From contig CALNXK010000045.1 in NCBI GenBank assembly GCA_942486035.1, positions 754,501 to 818,500 on the forward strand: a stretch of 64,000 bases of DNA, read 5' to 3'. Source of the DNA: Porites lobata (Eukaryota; Cnidaria; Anthozoa; Scleractinia; Poritidae). The first letter of the stretch is position 1, and the number at the start of each line of letters is the position of its first letter. Below, one piece after another: positions 11,291-23,100 of the stretch. Made by a program: the position numbers and the translations under genes. The notes under the pieces were generated by a model that had not been told where the DNA came from, ran no database searches, and saw only the letters and a list, made by a program, of their open reading frames with translations.

Positions 11291-11713
11291 CAGAGGGTCG
11301 TGGGTTCGAATCCCATCTGGGGCTCAGATTTTTTCTGTGTCCTCCTATGGTCATCTCCCTTTATTTCCTTTACAATATTAATATCAGTGGCATAGGTTGG
11401 TTGGTTGGTTGGAGGCTCCTTCATGGGTGAGACATTTCTTACTATTAATGTGACTGTGTGATACAGTTAAACCTCAATGTGTTGCTTGTGATGAACTGTG
11501 TGACTGCGAGATGCAGTTCACAAGTCCAACCCGCAAAAATGACCCTTGCTCGCCAACGAGTCCTCAGTAGCTCAGAGGTTAGAGCATCAGATCTAGAACA
11601 CGGAGGGTCGTGGGTTCGAATCCCATCTGGGGCTCAGATTTTTTTCTGTGTCCTCTTATGGTTGACTCTTTACATCTCCCTTTATTTCCTTTATATATAT
11701 ATAAAAAAAAAAA
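11291..11713 (+). repeat. tRNA-derived SINE pair between the JmjC and TRAF-like genes (copy 1)
   Basis: The second unit, 11561-11633, is tRNA-like: acceptor arms TCCTCAG and CTGGGGC pair at six of seven positions (one a wobble), the D-stem is GCTC/GAGC with an A-box (TAGCTCAGAGGTTAGAGC), and the T-arm has a B-box (GGGTTCGAATCCC). The anticodon arm has one base too many, so it is not a functional tRNA gene. The first unit, from 11291, keeps only the B-box half. Both are followed by the same tail (TTTTTCTGTGTCC, later CTCCCTTTATTTCCTTTA), and the second ends in an A-run. A tRNA head plus shared tail plus A-run is the usual SINE layout. Confidence 0.75.
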
Positions 11714-12293
11714 CAGGAAAAAAGCGAAATGAGTAAACAGAAGGTAAGTAAGAGTCAAATGAAAAATGGTAAAAGCTGTAACGCAAGACCAAGAGAGATG
11801 ATTACCTTATCAAAGGTTAAGCATCAAGAAAACAGAAATTTATAAAAGTCACCCACATGGAGACAATTTGGGAGACCAGATTGGGTTGAATTGGAATTCT
11901 GAGCATACCACTTGAAAAATCCTAGCTTCACTCCTGTATACAGGTGGGCCTACTTGGGGACCAAGGTTAGTGGTCGTTTGTAAGGTATGTTGCCCATTGT
12001 AGGGTAACAATAAGAGTGACTGTAACTGCTGCGAATAAAACAAGGGCGGACTGTAGAATTAGTCCATATTGGTCCCTGCAAATAAACTTACCATGCAAAT
12101 TTTCTGCACTAGCACTACAAAGTTCTTAAAAAATACAATAAAACCTAGGAAAAATATCAATACTGATACAGCAATGTATATATATCAAAAAGCAAAAATT
12201 AGGAACTATTGATTTTTTCTAGCTGTCTTTTGTTTGGTGACATTATTTGCAAAACTAATTGTCAACTTCTTTATTCCCTTGAGAAAAAAAAGT

Positions 12294-13838
12294 TCAGTGG
12301 ATGCCACATGGACGAATCTCAATTTTGATAAACACTGTATCATCTTTAGAGTACCGAGGGCTACAAACCATTTCAATAGGTACAAACTCTGGGTACCCAT
12401 ACAGCATGTCGCTTTGCCCAGTGGCAATGGGCTTTTGAAAAGCTCTTTGATTTCCACTGGTCACAAAAGTGCGACTGATGTCGTTACAGGAGTCTGCACT
12501 ACTTCCTTGATCCAAAATTGTGAGAGTGATTATTGCCATGAATGGCCACTTTAGGATATTATCATATTTTCCCGGCATCATGCCAATAAAAAGGCCAGCG
12601 TGTCTGCTATCTCCGTGATCAATGCCCACGGGGAACATGCGTATGCCAAGCTTGTAACCATAAGGACCCGTGTGAATGGGAGGACCTTCAAATGAACATA
12701 TCCTTCCATTGACAGCATCTTGATGGTGTTGAGAGTAATTCCTCATAGGCAAAATAATGAAGTGACCATCAAAGGTACTGCCTGGAAGTAACATTTCCCC
12801 TTGTGTGTAACATAACCTGAAAATATATTGAGAAACGTTTTATGTATAAGTCTTCTCTCCAGTAATTCAGTCTGTATGACCTAAAACAGTTAGCTTGAGG
12901 TTAAAGTTCCGCTTTGGTCAAACAACAGCAGGAGAGTGGAGCCTCTGACAAACTTTTACAATAAATATCATTGTTATGTATAAATTTTTCCATTTATAAA
13001 AACAATAGTGCAATATACTAGTTTAGGATTTTATCAGGCATGAAGCAAGAGAATCTACTTGATGTACAATCAACCCTTGTAAACTCAACAGAGGCCACTT
13101 GATTGATGAAAGATTTCAAGTTTAATTGCACTGAGACAAGTAGATGTACAGAGAATAGTGAGCATTCGCTTGCCCTGCAATATTATAATGCAGCAGCCAG
13201 GCTAGGCTGTTGGTTGAGGGGAGCATAAAGGTTTGTGGTGATGCGGTTTTGCGGGAATTTTTATTTTAAGTTACGGTCTCGTGGTTTCACCAAACTAAGC
13301 GGTTTGCGGTATTTAAAATTTTCAGGTAATTTCAATGTGGTTTGCTGTTTTCTTATGTTATTCTGTGCTGTGTTTGTACGTAATTCTGTGCAGTTCTGTG
13401 GTATTCGTACCCCCCTTATGCCCCCTTCGTGGTTGCATTGTGTGATACTTACCTGTTAATGCTTAGCCGTTGGCTGTTTGAATTCCCTTGCTGCTCAGAG
13501 GAACTATTATCACTAATGTGCTCAATTGATAGCCCTGCTGGTGACAAAACCAGCTGAGACAAATCCAGCCCCTCACTGGCCTGCTCACTTTGTGGCTGTA
13601 TGCCAGAAGGACTGTGTCTAGGCTCTCCTCGCCCTGACTGCAGGCTGCGTTCGATAACCTCTTGAAGGCATCCAACGTACTTGGACATCACTACTAACTC
13701 AATTGGCTGTTCATGGGTTAGCGTAACTCTAGCCTCTGCTTGGGAAATTACTTGGTAGCTAGGGGTACCAACAGACTGAGGCAACTCCTCATTGTGATTC
13801 TCATTCTGTTCAACATTCACAAAACTTGATGCGGGGTC
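12294..13838 (-). CDS. TRAF-like protein with C-terminal MATH/TRAF-C domain, copy 1
   Basis: Two exons on the minus strand: 13838-13453 (386 bp, donor CAG|GTAAGTA) joined in phase 2 to 12816-12294 (acceptor TTTTCAG at 12817-12823, stop TGA). The downstream exon encodes a TRAF-C fold: an FIILPMRNYSQ first strand, DAVNGRICSFEGPP, then GYKLGIRMFP, HAGLFIGMMPGKYDNILKWP, ITLTILDQGS and KDDTVFIKIEI. These match the GYK..., WPF..., LLDQ and DD..FIK landmarks of TRAF MATH domains, which bind receptor tails and adaptors in TNF-receptor/Toll-type signalling. The upstream exon is Gln/Ser-rich without zinc-finger cysteines. No RING or TRAF zinc-finger exon is visible nearby, so either it is far upstream or the protein lacks ubiquitin-ligase modules. 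The first exon starts at a splice acceptor (TTGTAG|GAC), so a 5' exon remains unfound. Convergent with the JmjC gene. Confidence 0.75.
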
Positions 13839-16048
13839 CTACAATTTCACAAAAAAGAGTAGACTGTTATAATACTCTTTAAACAGAGGGAAAAAACTGA
13901 CTCTTCGGTTCCTTCTCTAATAAGAAGGAACCTATAATTTCTTTCTTTAATGACCTAAAGAACACTAGAGAAAGGTCTACAATATTTGCATATTTTAAGT
14001 TTTCAACACTGACAAAGATGTGGTAATAAGGCAAAAATTTAAAGAACTTTGAGCCTGTGGAGATTGAGGTACAGGCAACTCGAACCTACTTAATAGAGTC
14101 AAAACTGTTCTCCACCGATGTAGGTAAGGTTTAAAAGGATCTATAGGTTGTGGCATTTTCTTCTATCTTTGTCCCTGTTCTGCCTATTGTCATTCTTATG
14201 CCCTTGTGGGCTAACTTGGAATTATGGGAAATCCCACTAAAAGCATGTGCGTGGAAGCATGCAGGAAGTACCATTAAAACATTATTCTCCAGTGACGACA
14301 ACAACAAAGCTGCAAATGGTGTTTCTTTCTTGACAGGACATGTGTCCATTTTGGTTTAAAAAGAAAAAATGTGGTCTAACTCAATCAAGAAATTATAGAA
14401 TACATGCATGTCTCATGAAAAATGTGCATAGTGGGTGCAAGATTTTGCAGATAGACTGATTACTGTGTGCAAGTAGAAAGGAATTGCTGTTGTTGAGGTT
14501 CAGATGTCTTTCCTGCACAACATCCCTAGTGGCAAGGAGTGAGGAGAAACTGTTGTTTTGCTATGAAATCACACAGTCAATAAAATAGAAAAATGTGTCA
14601 AAGGATTGATGAAATAAAACATCAATGAAAATGCCTTTTGGTCCTAAATTACATCTTAATATTATCTTAACAGCTCAGTGGGATAATAATTATCCCACTG
14701 AGCTGCCAACAGCCAACAGGGGAAGACGGAGGATTTTGTGATAGCGGGGGGACTAGAGATCTACTATACAGTGGCAATATGGGCACGATAGTACCCAAAA
14801 GGACTGCGAACGGTGCACTTTTCTAGGGAGTTTTGGGCGCATGTTCCTCTGGGAAAATTTTTGAGATTCTGGGAGCTTTGGTCATTTGCGACTAAAAATG
14901 TAGGCTTCAAATACAGACTCTCTTCTCATTATCAATGTTATTAAAGAAAATATATTTAAGTAACAAAGCTCGAAGTACCATCGGACACATGTTTACAAAA
15001 GAAAAAATTCTCGGACAAAAGGGAGAGCTGGGGCCCCCTTCTGGGCCCACCCCTAAATCCGCCCTTGTCCAATGCATGTCAACTACCCCCTCCCCCCGTA
15101 ACAGCTAATCTGCTTAATACCTCTTGCTGTGGCCTTTCTGAATGCACTGATTGTTGCTGATCAGTTCCATTATTTCCTTGGAAACTCCTACACAAAAATC
15201 AAAAGAAAATATGACTACCTGACATTAAATTACCTAAATTTAATAAAAATATGTGCAATGTGGTTATCATTGTAGAAGAAGCATTTGAGTTTTGCTGGAG
15301 CTCGTTTGCAGATGAAAACTACACTTTAACAAAATCAACCAGGAGAGATGTAAAATTGAACAAATTTGCATTTGGAACCCCATGATTACTGGATTTATCA
15401 TGTTAACATTGATTTTTGTCATCAGTATGCAATTTCTGTTTCTGAGTGACAGACGTTCCTCTGTGCAAATCATCCTCAGTGGCGAGGAGCGAGGAGAAAC
15501 GGCTGTTTTTGCAGGCTACTGACTGAGTAATGTGAGGAGAATCCGGAGTACCCAGATTTTTTATTTCATATTCTGTTATGATAAGAGGCTATAATATTTA
15601 TACATTTTACTTAGGTATCACACATACCAGGGTGAGTTTTTCGCGTCTGAAGTTGCTCATTTTCTACCCAATTTAAAAAGTGCATTTGATGGTAGTTTTT
15701 AAAAAACTGTAAAAAATTCAAAATCATGTTTATGGTTTAAAACATACGATAGATAGAAAGTAAATATAGAATGCTTTTGAAAAAACATATTTCTGTTTTA
15801 TAGCTTTACATCTTGCCTCAGTAAAGACGCGATAAAGTAGGTAATTTTTTACTCTAATTTTTGCATAAACTAATTAGGTAAAACTGCTATTTTCGTTTTT
15901 CCTCATTTTCTCGAAAACTATAGATTCTTGAAAGTTAAAAATATTTTTTTTTTCGAAGAAAGTTTCCCAAAGGGGTTTTTCTGACAAATTATCAGTATTT
16001 TTGATTTATTTTAGCCTGGCCAGTGATTCTCGATATTTACAGTCATGG
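13839..16048. other. No supported gene; small 35-bp hairpin and MITE-like debris
   Basis: The 5' exon of the TRAF-like gene may lie here but I cannot identify it. A near-perfect hairpin sits at 14671-14705 (16-bp arms CAGCTCAGTGGGATAA and complement, 3-base loop). About 15000-15080 resembles the end of a common repeat with a GGGCGGATTTAGGGG-type terminus. The reading frame at 15131-15384 corresponds to an open ORF in copy 2 (45858-46115) but is frameshifted here. Confidence 0.4.
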
Positions 16049-16057
16049 GCTCTTAAG

Positions 16058-16131
16058 TAGCCTCCCATGCAGACGTTCTTAGGGGTTCGTCACGTGTGAC
16101 GAACCCCTAAGAACGTCTGTGTGGGAGGCTA
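16058..16131. mobile_element. 74-bp palindromic MITE with 9-bp target duplication (copy 1)
   Basis: Near-perfect inverted repeat, left TAGCCTCCCATGCAGACGTT, right its complement with a few mismatches. It is flanked by exact 9-bp direct repeats GCTCTTAAG (16049-16057 and 16132-16140). A 9-bp target with TAGCC termini points to a Mutator-like family. Also present at 46780-46853, so it was there before the segmental duplication. Confidence 0.8.
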
Positions 16132-16140
16132 GCTCTTAAG

Positions 16141-17985
16141 GGCCCATTACTGCCCCCGCGGGCAAAATCCCGAGGAGGCACTCTAGTAACTCGCGTGTAT
16201 ATCAAGGAAAGTACTTACAATTGAAATATACAGTCAGTAGACCAGAAAAAATCTTGATTTGCTTGAACAGGGGCCGCGAGCAATCGGTAGGTAATGATGA
16301 CGTTAATATTGTTTGCGCCCGCAAGTACGATATGGGTAGGATGACGTAAAGACAGAAAATCCCGAAGGGACCGCTTAGGTAGATTTTGTGACATTTATTG
16401 TGCAGTCATGCTTTGATCAATACTCTTTTGGGTTACGTGTTATCTGTGACATACTCTGTAGAGCAGTTGTTTTGAAAGTTAAGGACCAAAAGACACTCGT
16501 TAAGCGCAGACACAGCTATAAGGTGCGTATAACTGTGTATATATAAACACTTGGAGAGTTTGCTAGACACGAGTTCACAAATCGTTGATTGGAAACCTTG
16601 CCAGACACTCTTTCTCTCTCTTTGACCAGAAGATGACTCAGCCCCAAACAAGCAAAACGAGTGAACGACAATTACAGAAATTCAGCGACAATCAAATTCT
16701 GTTCTGACTTATTTACAGCTCACAGATGTCCTTCTGCTATAAAGTTTAAAATAAGACTAGAATGCACGAGCGTGAATTGATCAAACATCCTTTTAATTTC
16801 TAAGGCTTACTTTCTGGCAAATACAATGAACTGAATGTAAAAAGTGAAAGAGAAATAACGAAAAATCCAACTTCTAATTAAATCTTTTCTTATGGTTTAG
16901 AATAAACTGATCTCTAAACTGAGAATGTTTTGATCAAAGCTGTGTAAATCGAACTGAAACTGTGCATGGAACCTTGCGTTTCCTGTATTTATCTCACCCA
17001 TTGTATGGCCGAATATGTGTGAAAATCTTCATTATGAATTGGTATATTTCAAAGAGCTACACAACGAGCAAGAATACTATTGACCGACAATATACAGAGC
17101 GGGGGCAGTCGTAGTGTCAACTATTACTAGTTGTATAACGTTGCTAGGTAACTGAGTTAGTAGTGCAAAGTGTTTCATTTCATTTCATTTTAGTTTTGCA
17201 TGTTTTTTGGACAGCCAGCCACGCAGAATATTTTTTCTTGCCATAAGAGGTATCGCTTCCTTTCTGTTTCACTTGCATTTAATCGCATAATACCTGTCAC
17301 AAGAACAATGGAGAGGTATGATTATGAACAGGATTAATATATTTACAGCAACATAATCAGGACTTAAGAGGGATGAATTCTTCATCATTTTTTACCAGAA
17401 TGCATGGCACCACAAACAACTCAAATAAAAACACGAGGAAGTTCGGTGGGTGAGAGCACAGGCGGCCCAGACGTAGTGTGTGTCAATAGAGTGTTTTCAC
17501 TCATGAGGCCAGCATCTATGCAAATTTATTGGAACAAAAGAAAGTGTTTGCATAAGAAAAGAGCTCAACCCCTAACGGATTAGTTTGGGACACCAGCATG
17601 GCCGCCGTTTCATTGTTTTGGGACACCAATATGACCGCCGTGACGTCATGTGAAAACACTCTATTTAACATTAATATTCACATGGACAAAATGGGATGAG
17701 TCGTCAAAACTCCCATGAACTAAAATAGTCCAAAAGTCACAATATGACAAAACAAAGCTAAGATACCTTTAACTGAACGTCTCCTTGTTGCCTTTAAAGA
17801 CAACCCAACCGTTAGTAAGAAATACTTATCCAAAAACTCTAGGATATGATGAACAACTCCAAGAAAACCATCACATGGGTCGACAATGACGAACATTTTG
17901 CCTCGTACACCTCTCGAAGGAGCCCCGTCCAACACCCGACTGCATAACAACGAGAATGTAAGGATTTGTATGACATGTGGGGAAA
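16141..17985. other. No recognisable gene
   Basis: The stretch is conserved in copy 2 (46863-48667) as ordinary duplicated sequence. Candidate ORFs (16433-16651 and 17720-17950 on the minus strand) have no domain and are not maintained in the other copy, so I do not call them genes. Confidence 0.4.
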
Positions 17986-17987
17986 TA

Positions 17988-18480
17988 CCTTATTATAGGA
18001 AATTAACGCTCCCGTTAATTTTGTTGAGCCTTAATTTCCGCGACGTTAATTAAGTGCAGCGTTAATTTCCGCGCTCTTAATTTCCAGTATTTTAACCCCC
18101 AATTTTGGAACTTGTCCAGACATTCTTGACACCTAAAAAACATTAACTACAAGCTTTCTTTTCTTTCCATTTACCCTTTATTTTCATCTTTCACAAAAGC
18201 TAAGGCAAAGGTTTACAATATTTTGAATTCATCTTCATCGTTGTCGCTGTCAGAACTGATGTTAGCTCTGTTTTGTTCAGTTTTGCATTTTTTTACATCC
18301 AGTGTTGAAATAAATTTGTTGCAGTTGTCACCACCAACTGTGTCTTAATCGCGTTAATTTCCTTTGTTATGAAATTCTACCTCTTCTTTCGCGTTAATGT
18401 TCTTTATTCGAGAGTCGTTGCCATTAAATTCGCGTTAATTTAAGTCGCGTTTCATGGAGCGTTCATTTCCTATAATAAGG
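17988..18480. mobile_element. 493-bp TIR element with TA target, present only in copy 1
   Basis: The terminal 25 bases, starting CCTTATTATAGGAAAT, match the complement of the other end at 24 of 25 positions. TA dinucleotides flank both sides (17986-17987, 18481-18482). At the equivalent place in copy 2 (about 48676) the sequence reads GGGGAAATATGGAT with a single TA, an empty site. The interior is rich in GCGTTAATTT-type words and has no ORF. TA targeting fits Tc1/mariner-like or related families. Confidence 0.9.
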
Positions 18481-18589
18481 TATGGGATTTTTATAGTAAA
18501 ATTAAAAACGTTATTGTTATTATCGTAAATTTCTCCTTCATACAAATCCTCATTTTTTCGTTGTCTTCTCTACGCCTCATCACGACTCC

Positions 18590-18966
18590 GTTTCAAAGAT
18601 ATTGTGCGCTGCCTGTCAGCCGCCGCGACCCCGCCGCCATATTGGAAAACTAGAAGACCCTGGGAACGACGAATCGTAAGGTACAAAAATCGATTCAATT
18701 TTCTCGGGTTTGCGCAGGCGCAGTTACGCAGAACAAAAAAGATAAAGGGCAAAAACCGTCAATCAGCGGTTTTTGCACTCTGTCCACGGGCTCTGATTGG
18801 TCTCCGCCACTCCTAGTAATATGCTAATTAATACACTATTCATGAAAAGAGTCCAATATCAAGGTTTTGGCTTTCTGCTTTGGTTTGCTGCTTTGTCTTG
18901 ACTCTCTAGAGGTAAGCGTTGTTTTTTCATGTTGGATTTTTTAAAGTTTATTTTTCCATTTGGCAG
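18590..18966 (+). promoter_or_regulatory. Promoter-like GC-rich segment with candidate non-coding first exon and donor (copy 1)
   Basis: The segment is GC-richer than its surroundings. It has a CCGCCATATTGG motif (YY1-like) near 18632 and a TCTGATTGGTC inverted CCAAT box near 18791, followed by a strong donor (TCTAGAG|GTAAGCG, exon end 18911) and, 55 bp on, an acceptor (CCATTTGGCAG, ending 18966). Copy 2 keeps the YY1-like motif, a GATTGG box, the donor (TCTGGAG|GTAAGCG) and the acceptor at 50387-50658. I infer a transcription start on the plus strand; the gene it would serve is not recognised. Confidence 0.35.
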
Positions 18967-19041
18967 TAAATAGCCTTAAACTGTCGATAGGCTTCCTTTT
19001 GAGAAACGTTTCATTTTTAACGTTAAGGAGTGAAGATCAAA

Positions 19042-19110
19042 ATGGCGTTTACAGAAACATTTTTGCGTTGTTTCTCCGATTTAACTTATCCTCAAGTTAT
19101 GACAAAGTAA
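19042..19110 (+). CDS. Small ORF in a Kozak-like context downstream of the candidate first intron (copy 1)
   Basis: AAAATGG context; 22 codons beginning MAFTETFLRC. In copy 2 (50728-50817) the same frame runs 29 codons because a base difference changes TAA to TAT after the shared part. No domain recognised. It could be a real micro-ORF, the start of a gene whose later exons are lost, or chance. Confidence 0.2.
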   Translation: MAFTETFLRCFSDLTYPQVMTK

Positions 19111-19410
19111 CCGGAACAGAGACCTTCTTAACAGCCGCCGTGTTGGATTCTACAACCGTTATTGAACCTTTATTCAAAAATGTAAAGTAGTGCAAAAGGG
19201 ATACCTTGAAAAGCCATATTGTGGTCTACACGTATACAGTATGTGGTCCTCGGTCCGCGACTGAAAATTATCATCTTGAATATATCTTACCTGAATCAAA
19301 ACGGAACGAGCTGAAATACTCCCTGAAGATAGTTTTTATGTTCCTCTCGGTATTCGTGAAGTGATGAGTTCCAGCTTTCACAGTTTTAAGAATTTTGCTT
19401 GTACAGTATA

Positions 19411-20169
19411 CCCGGCATAGTAAATCGAACGTTCGAAAATCGAACTCAATCGAACTCATTCCGTGGATTGAGTTCGATTGAGTTCGGCAATCGAACGAAA
19501 TCGAACACCACACTTTCAGTGAGTTCGATTTCCGAACAAATCGAATTCAATCGAACAAATCGAACTCAATCCGTCTGATTGTGTTCGATTGAGTTCGGAA
19601 ACCGAACTCAATCGAACACAATTAAATGGATTTCGTTCAATTGGCTCTGGTGAACCTATACAAAGCAAGCCCAAAGCAAGCCCGTCAAAGCAAGTTTTTC
19701 TTGCGCTTTTTTTAACTATTTATTCAATAACACAAACCCCATTTATAAACTGTCCACGGCAGTTAAGAGAACAGAACAGAACAAAGCCTGAAAACTTCGC
19801 CATCCTTGACGTCAAAGCGGCATTCCTGGCAGCCTTTGACCATACATTTGAAGCTTACGATCCACAACGCATCTGAAGCCATTTCTGCGGAATTTCTTCG
19901 TTTACGAAAAACAAGTGCACTACACTCAGGGCTGAAGTAACTCGAGCTTCTAAGATCTGGTAATGGATTTTCAACATCTGTTTTACATAAATCACGAGTT
20001 CGAAAATCAAACGTTCGATTGGGTTCGATTGATTTTTTTTACTTTTCGGTGAGTTCGATGTCGTTCGATTGCCGAACTCAATCGAACTCAATCTACCGAT
20101 TGAGTTCGATTGAGTTCGATTGAGTTCGATTGAAATTTAGTTCGATTGGGTTCGATTTACTATGCCGGG
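19411..20169. mobile_element. 759-bp TIR element built from a TGAGTTCGAT repeat, present only in copy 1
   Basis: Perfect termini CCCGGCATAGTAAATCGAAC and complement. It is flanked by AGTATA direct repeats (19405-19410, 20170-20175). Copy 2 has a single AGTATA at 51079-51084, the empty site. Both arms consist of many near-copies of the 10-mer TGAGTTCGAT (inverted between arms), and the middle (about 19640-19990) is unrelated sequence. No transposase is visible. Confidence 0.9.
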
Positions 20170-20175
20170 AGTATA

Positions 20176-23100
20176 GGGCCTTGCACTATTACTTAAAATA
20201 GGTTTTGTCACCTTAGACCGCGTGACTCAGACAAACTTTGCATTCTACTCAAAGGCTTTGTATGATGAAAATTGTTCATAAAATTCGTAGGGAGCGTTTT
20301 AAAAATGTTTTTTGAGCTTTATTCCAATATTAAAAGGTACTAAAGGTACTTAAGAAGGCTCTGTCTTAGTCAGATAGCACTCTAGGCACTGAAACATGAC
20401 GTGGCTGTGTAATACTCCAAAAACGAAATTGCTAAAGAGAAAATCGAGTTTCTATGTGTTTCTCGCAAGCCTGTGACAGAATATCTAAGCTTTAACGCAC
20501 ACTAACATTAGCACAAACCGGAAATTTATAACTTTGTTCAGTTGCTGTGCAGCAGGTAGATACCATACAAATCCGGGACGAATACAGTACTTTATATGCA
20601 GTAGTACTATAAAGTAGGATAACATAAGCACTCGACTAAAAACAGTTGAGAAACCTTTGCCTATAAATTTAACCTTATGCACCGTTTCATGAACTGCTTT
20701 GAAGCCCTGCTCTCCACACATTTCTTAGTAAAATGTCGTAACATAATTTTACCCACAGTAATGACACCGCATCAGAAATAAAATCACTAATCTGTACAGT
20801 TTTTTCCATGTTTAATGTTGTCTTGGCATGCATTGATTATTTTCAAGATATACACAGGGCAAAAAACTTCCAGTCATCCACTCGTCTGAGACGAGTAGGT
20901 TTTGGCCTTGGATAACTGAAACTCATAAAGTACTCATGCAACCGGACAAGTAAAATTTATCGTGAGTCAATAGCTTGCATAGAATAAAGTACTGAAAAGT
21001 AACTTGAATTGTCACAGCAGTGCTCGATTCAAATCTTGGGTCCAGCTGGCCCCCATGGTTTTATTTTTGGTCGCAATAACAAGTATTCTAGTAGCCAAAA
21101 ATTATATATTAAAGAATTAGTGGAATACGATAAACTAAACATCTGTTACTTAGGCTCAACAGAAAAAGAATGTTCAAGCCTGTAATTTAAAATTTCCGGT
21201 TTTTGTAAGATCTTAAAACCAACAACCTCCTTTCCAGCGGTTTTCCCCCATTTTATTGTCAATGTCCATTTTTATATTCATAGCATCAGTCAAAAAACTC
21301 GCATACTATGGCAGCATCTTGAGTCTGTGGTAAATAATTGTGAAGCGTATTTCATTCATTGCCTAGCATGTGATCGAAAGTCTCCTCCACAAAGAAGAAA
21401 CGTCACTAATATGTACAGGCAAAGATGTTGATTTGGCGGGAAGTCTGTTTGACAAACAGCCTGACTTCTGGGGATGTTTTCAACGGTAATTTATTAAAAG
21501 TCAATAAAATACAGCAGAGCTTTAATTTGGGTTGTCATGCCACAGTTTATGCAATGGGCTTTATGTTGTTTACAAGAAGTTCGAAAAATACTAATGTGCC
21601 CAGATATAGACGACGTTCGTTCTCAATTAAATTTCCGCAAATTTTTATCAGACTATTAAATTTGTAATCAAGAGTGCAATCAAGATAGACAAACCATTTG
21701 GGCAAACCTTTTGAAAGTTAGAAAAGCCATTAGCTATCCGTTAGTTTTCTAACAGATAACAGATCATTGTTAGTGTGTGTTTTCCCAAAGAAGGTCACAT
21801 ATCTTGGGGGCCAGGTTTGCAACCAGGCGTGAAACGTTGGTCGCCAATAAGTAAAAACTAGTTGCATTGGTGAACCCACGGGTCGCAACGTCAAAATCTG
21901 TTTTGGCAGCATTTTATTTTCTTTGGACAAGTGGATTCTTATGTTCGGACAACCAAAATCTGCAAAGTACCTGTCCCATGGACCAGTGAAGTGAAAAAAA
22001 GTTTTTTGCCCGGTATACATTATCGAAACCAAGCTGGATTTTGTTTCTTTTAAAGATAAAAATCTTCAAAGATACGGAAATTTATTGGCGAACGTGACTT
22101 TCCCATACAAATCTCTTATGCTGGGCAGGTTCAATAGGGAATTTACAATAGTTCTTTACAGTAGGCTAGGACGGTTGGATGCGTATACTGGCGGCCTGGG
22201 GCCATGACGGTAAGAAGACGCCAAAATTTTCAATTTAAGATTGGACAACAAAACAGAGGACAGTGAGGTCATGGGCAAAATTCGCTTGTTATATCTTTCG
22301 CAGAAGGCTCAATTACTGAAAAAGAGTTTCTTATTTTATACGAAGAATACCAATCAGAAGAATAGGGATACAAGTTAAAGCTAGTTAGTTTTTAAAACTA
22401 GTTGATGTTTTTATTTGAACTTTCTTTTCCTAAGCCAACCTTTTGAGTTAAAGAAGTCTTTTCTTGATAAAAATACAGTTTTACCTTTAAAAAAAGACAG
22501 CTACAATCATCACCGTTAGGCCATGTTCAAATGTCCAACTTCTCATGTGGCCGCGAGCTAAGTTATAAATGAACTCAGACATTTTCGCTTTTTTTTTAAA
22601 TTTCACCAGTAGGTAAATCAATGTAAACACAAGCCAATGCATATTTAACCCATTGGCTACTCAGTTTTAGAAGAAAAGTGACAATAAGTATGCATGAACT
22701 CTTATCGGTTTCACCATTTTCTTCACGATGAGAAACATGGTGAAAACATAACATCCCAGAAGACGACAGTAAAAGGGCACGCGTGTTTTGCGTGATGTGA
22801 CATCTATTCAACTGTCCCAGGCAACCATAGTGACCTATCTTAAAGTTCCTCATGTCTGAGTCACAGCAGGGACCAGAAATTTGTGATGTCATTAGTGCAA
22901 AGCGCTATTCGATAAAAGGCGACCATGTTCAATGGTCCTTGGTCCGGGACTCAAGTAAACAGCACAAAAAGTACATGAGAACATGATAGTTTTCCTATGA
23001 AAACGTAATTATCACAACACTTCAAGCATTTTTTAATTCTTGATACAATTATGCTATAAATTAATACTCAGCGCTCAGCGTAGGTAAAAATATAAATACA

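Noticed and set aside
11561..11633. Functional tRNA gene
   Set aside because: A- and B-boxes and most stems are present, but the anticodon arm is one base too long and the unit is followed by a shared SINE tail and A-run; the copy-2 unit has a B-box change.
12234..12554. Plus-strand ORF opposite the MATH exon
   Set aside because: Antisense shadow of a domain-bearing exon.
14131..14359. ORFs on both strands, also open in copy 2 (44851-45100)
   Set aside because: Both strands are open at once, no domain is recognisable, and conservation is explained by recent duplication.
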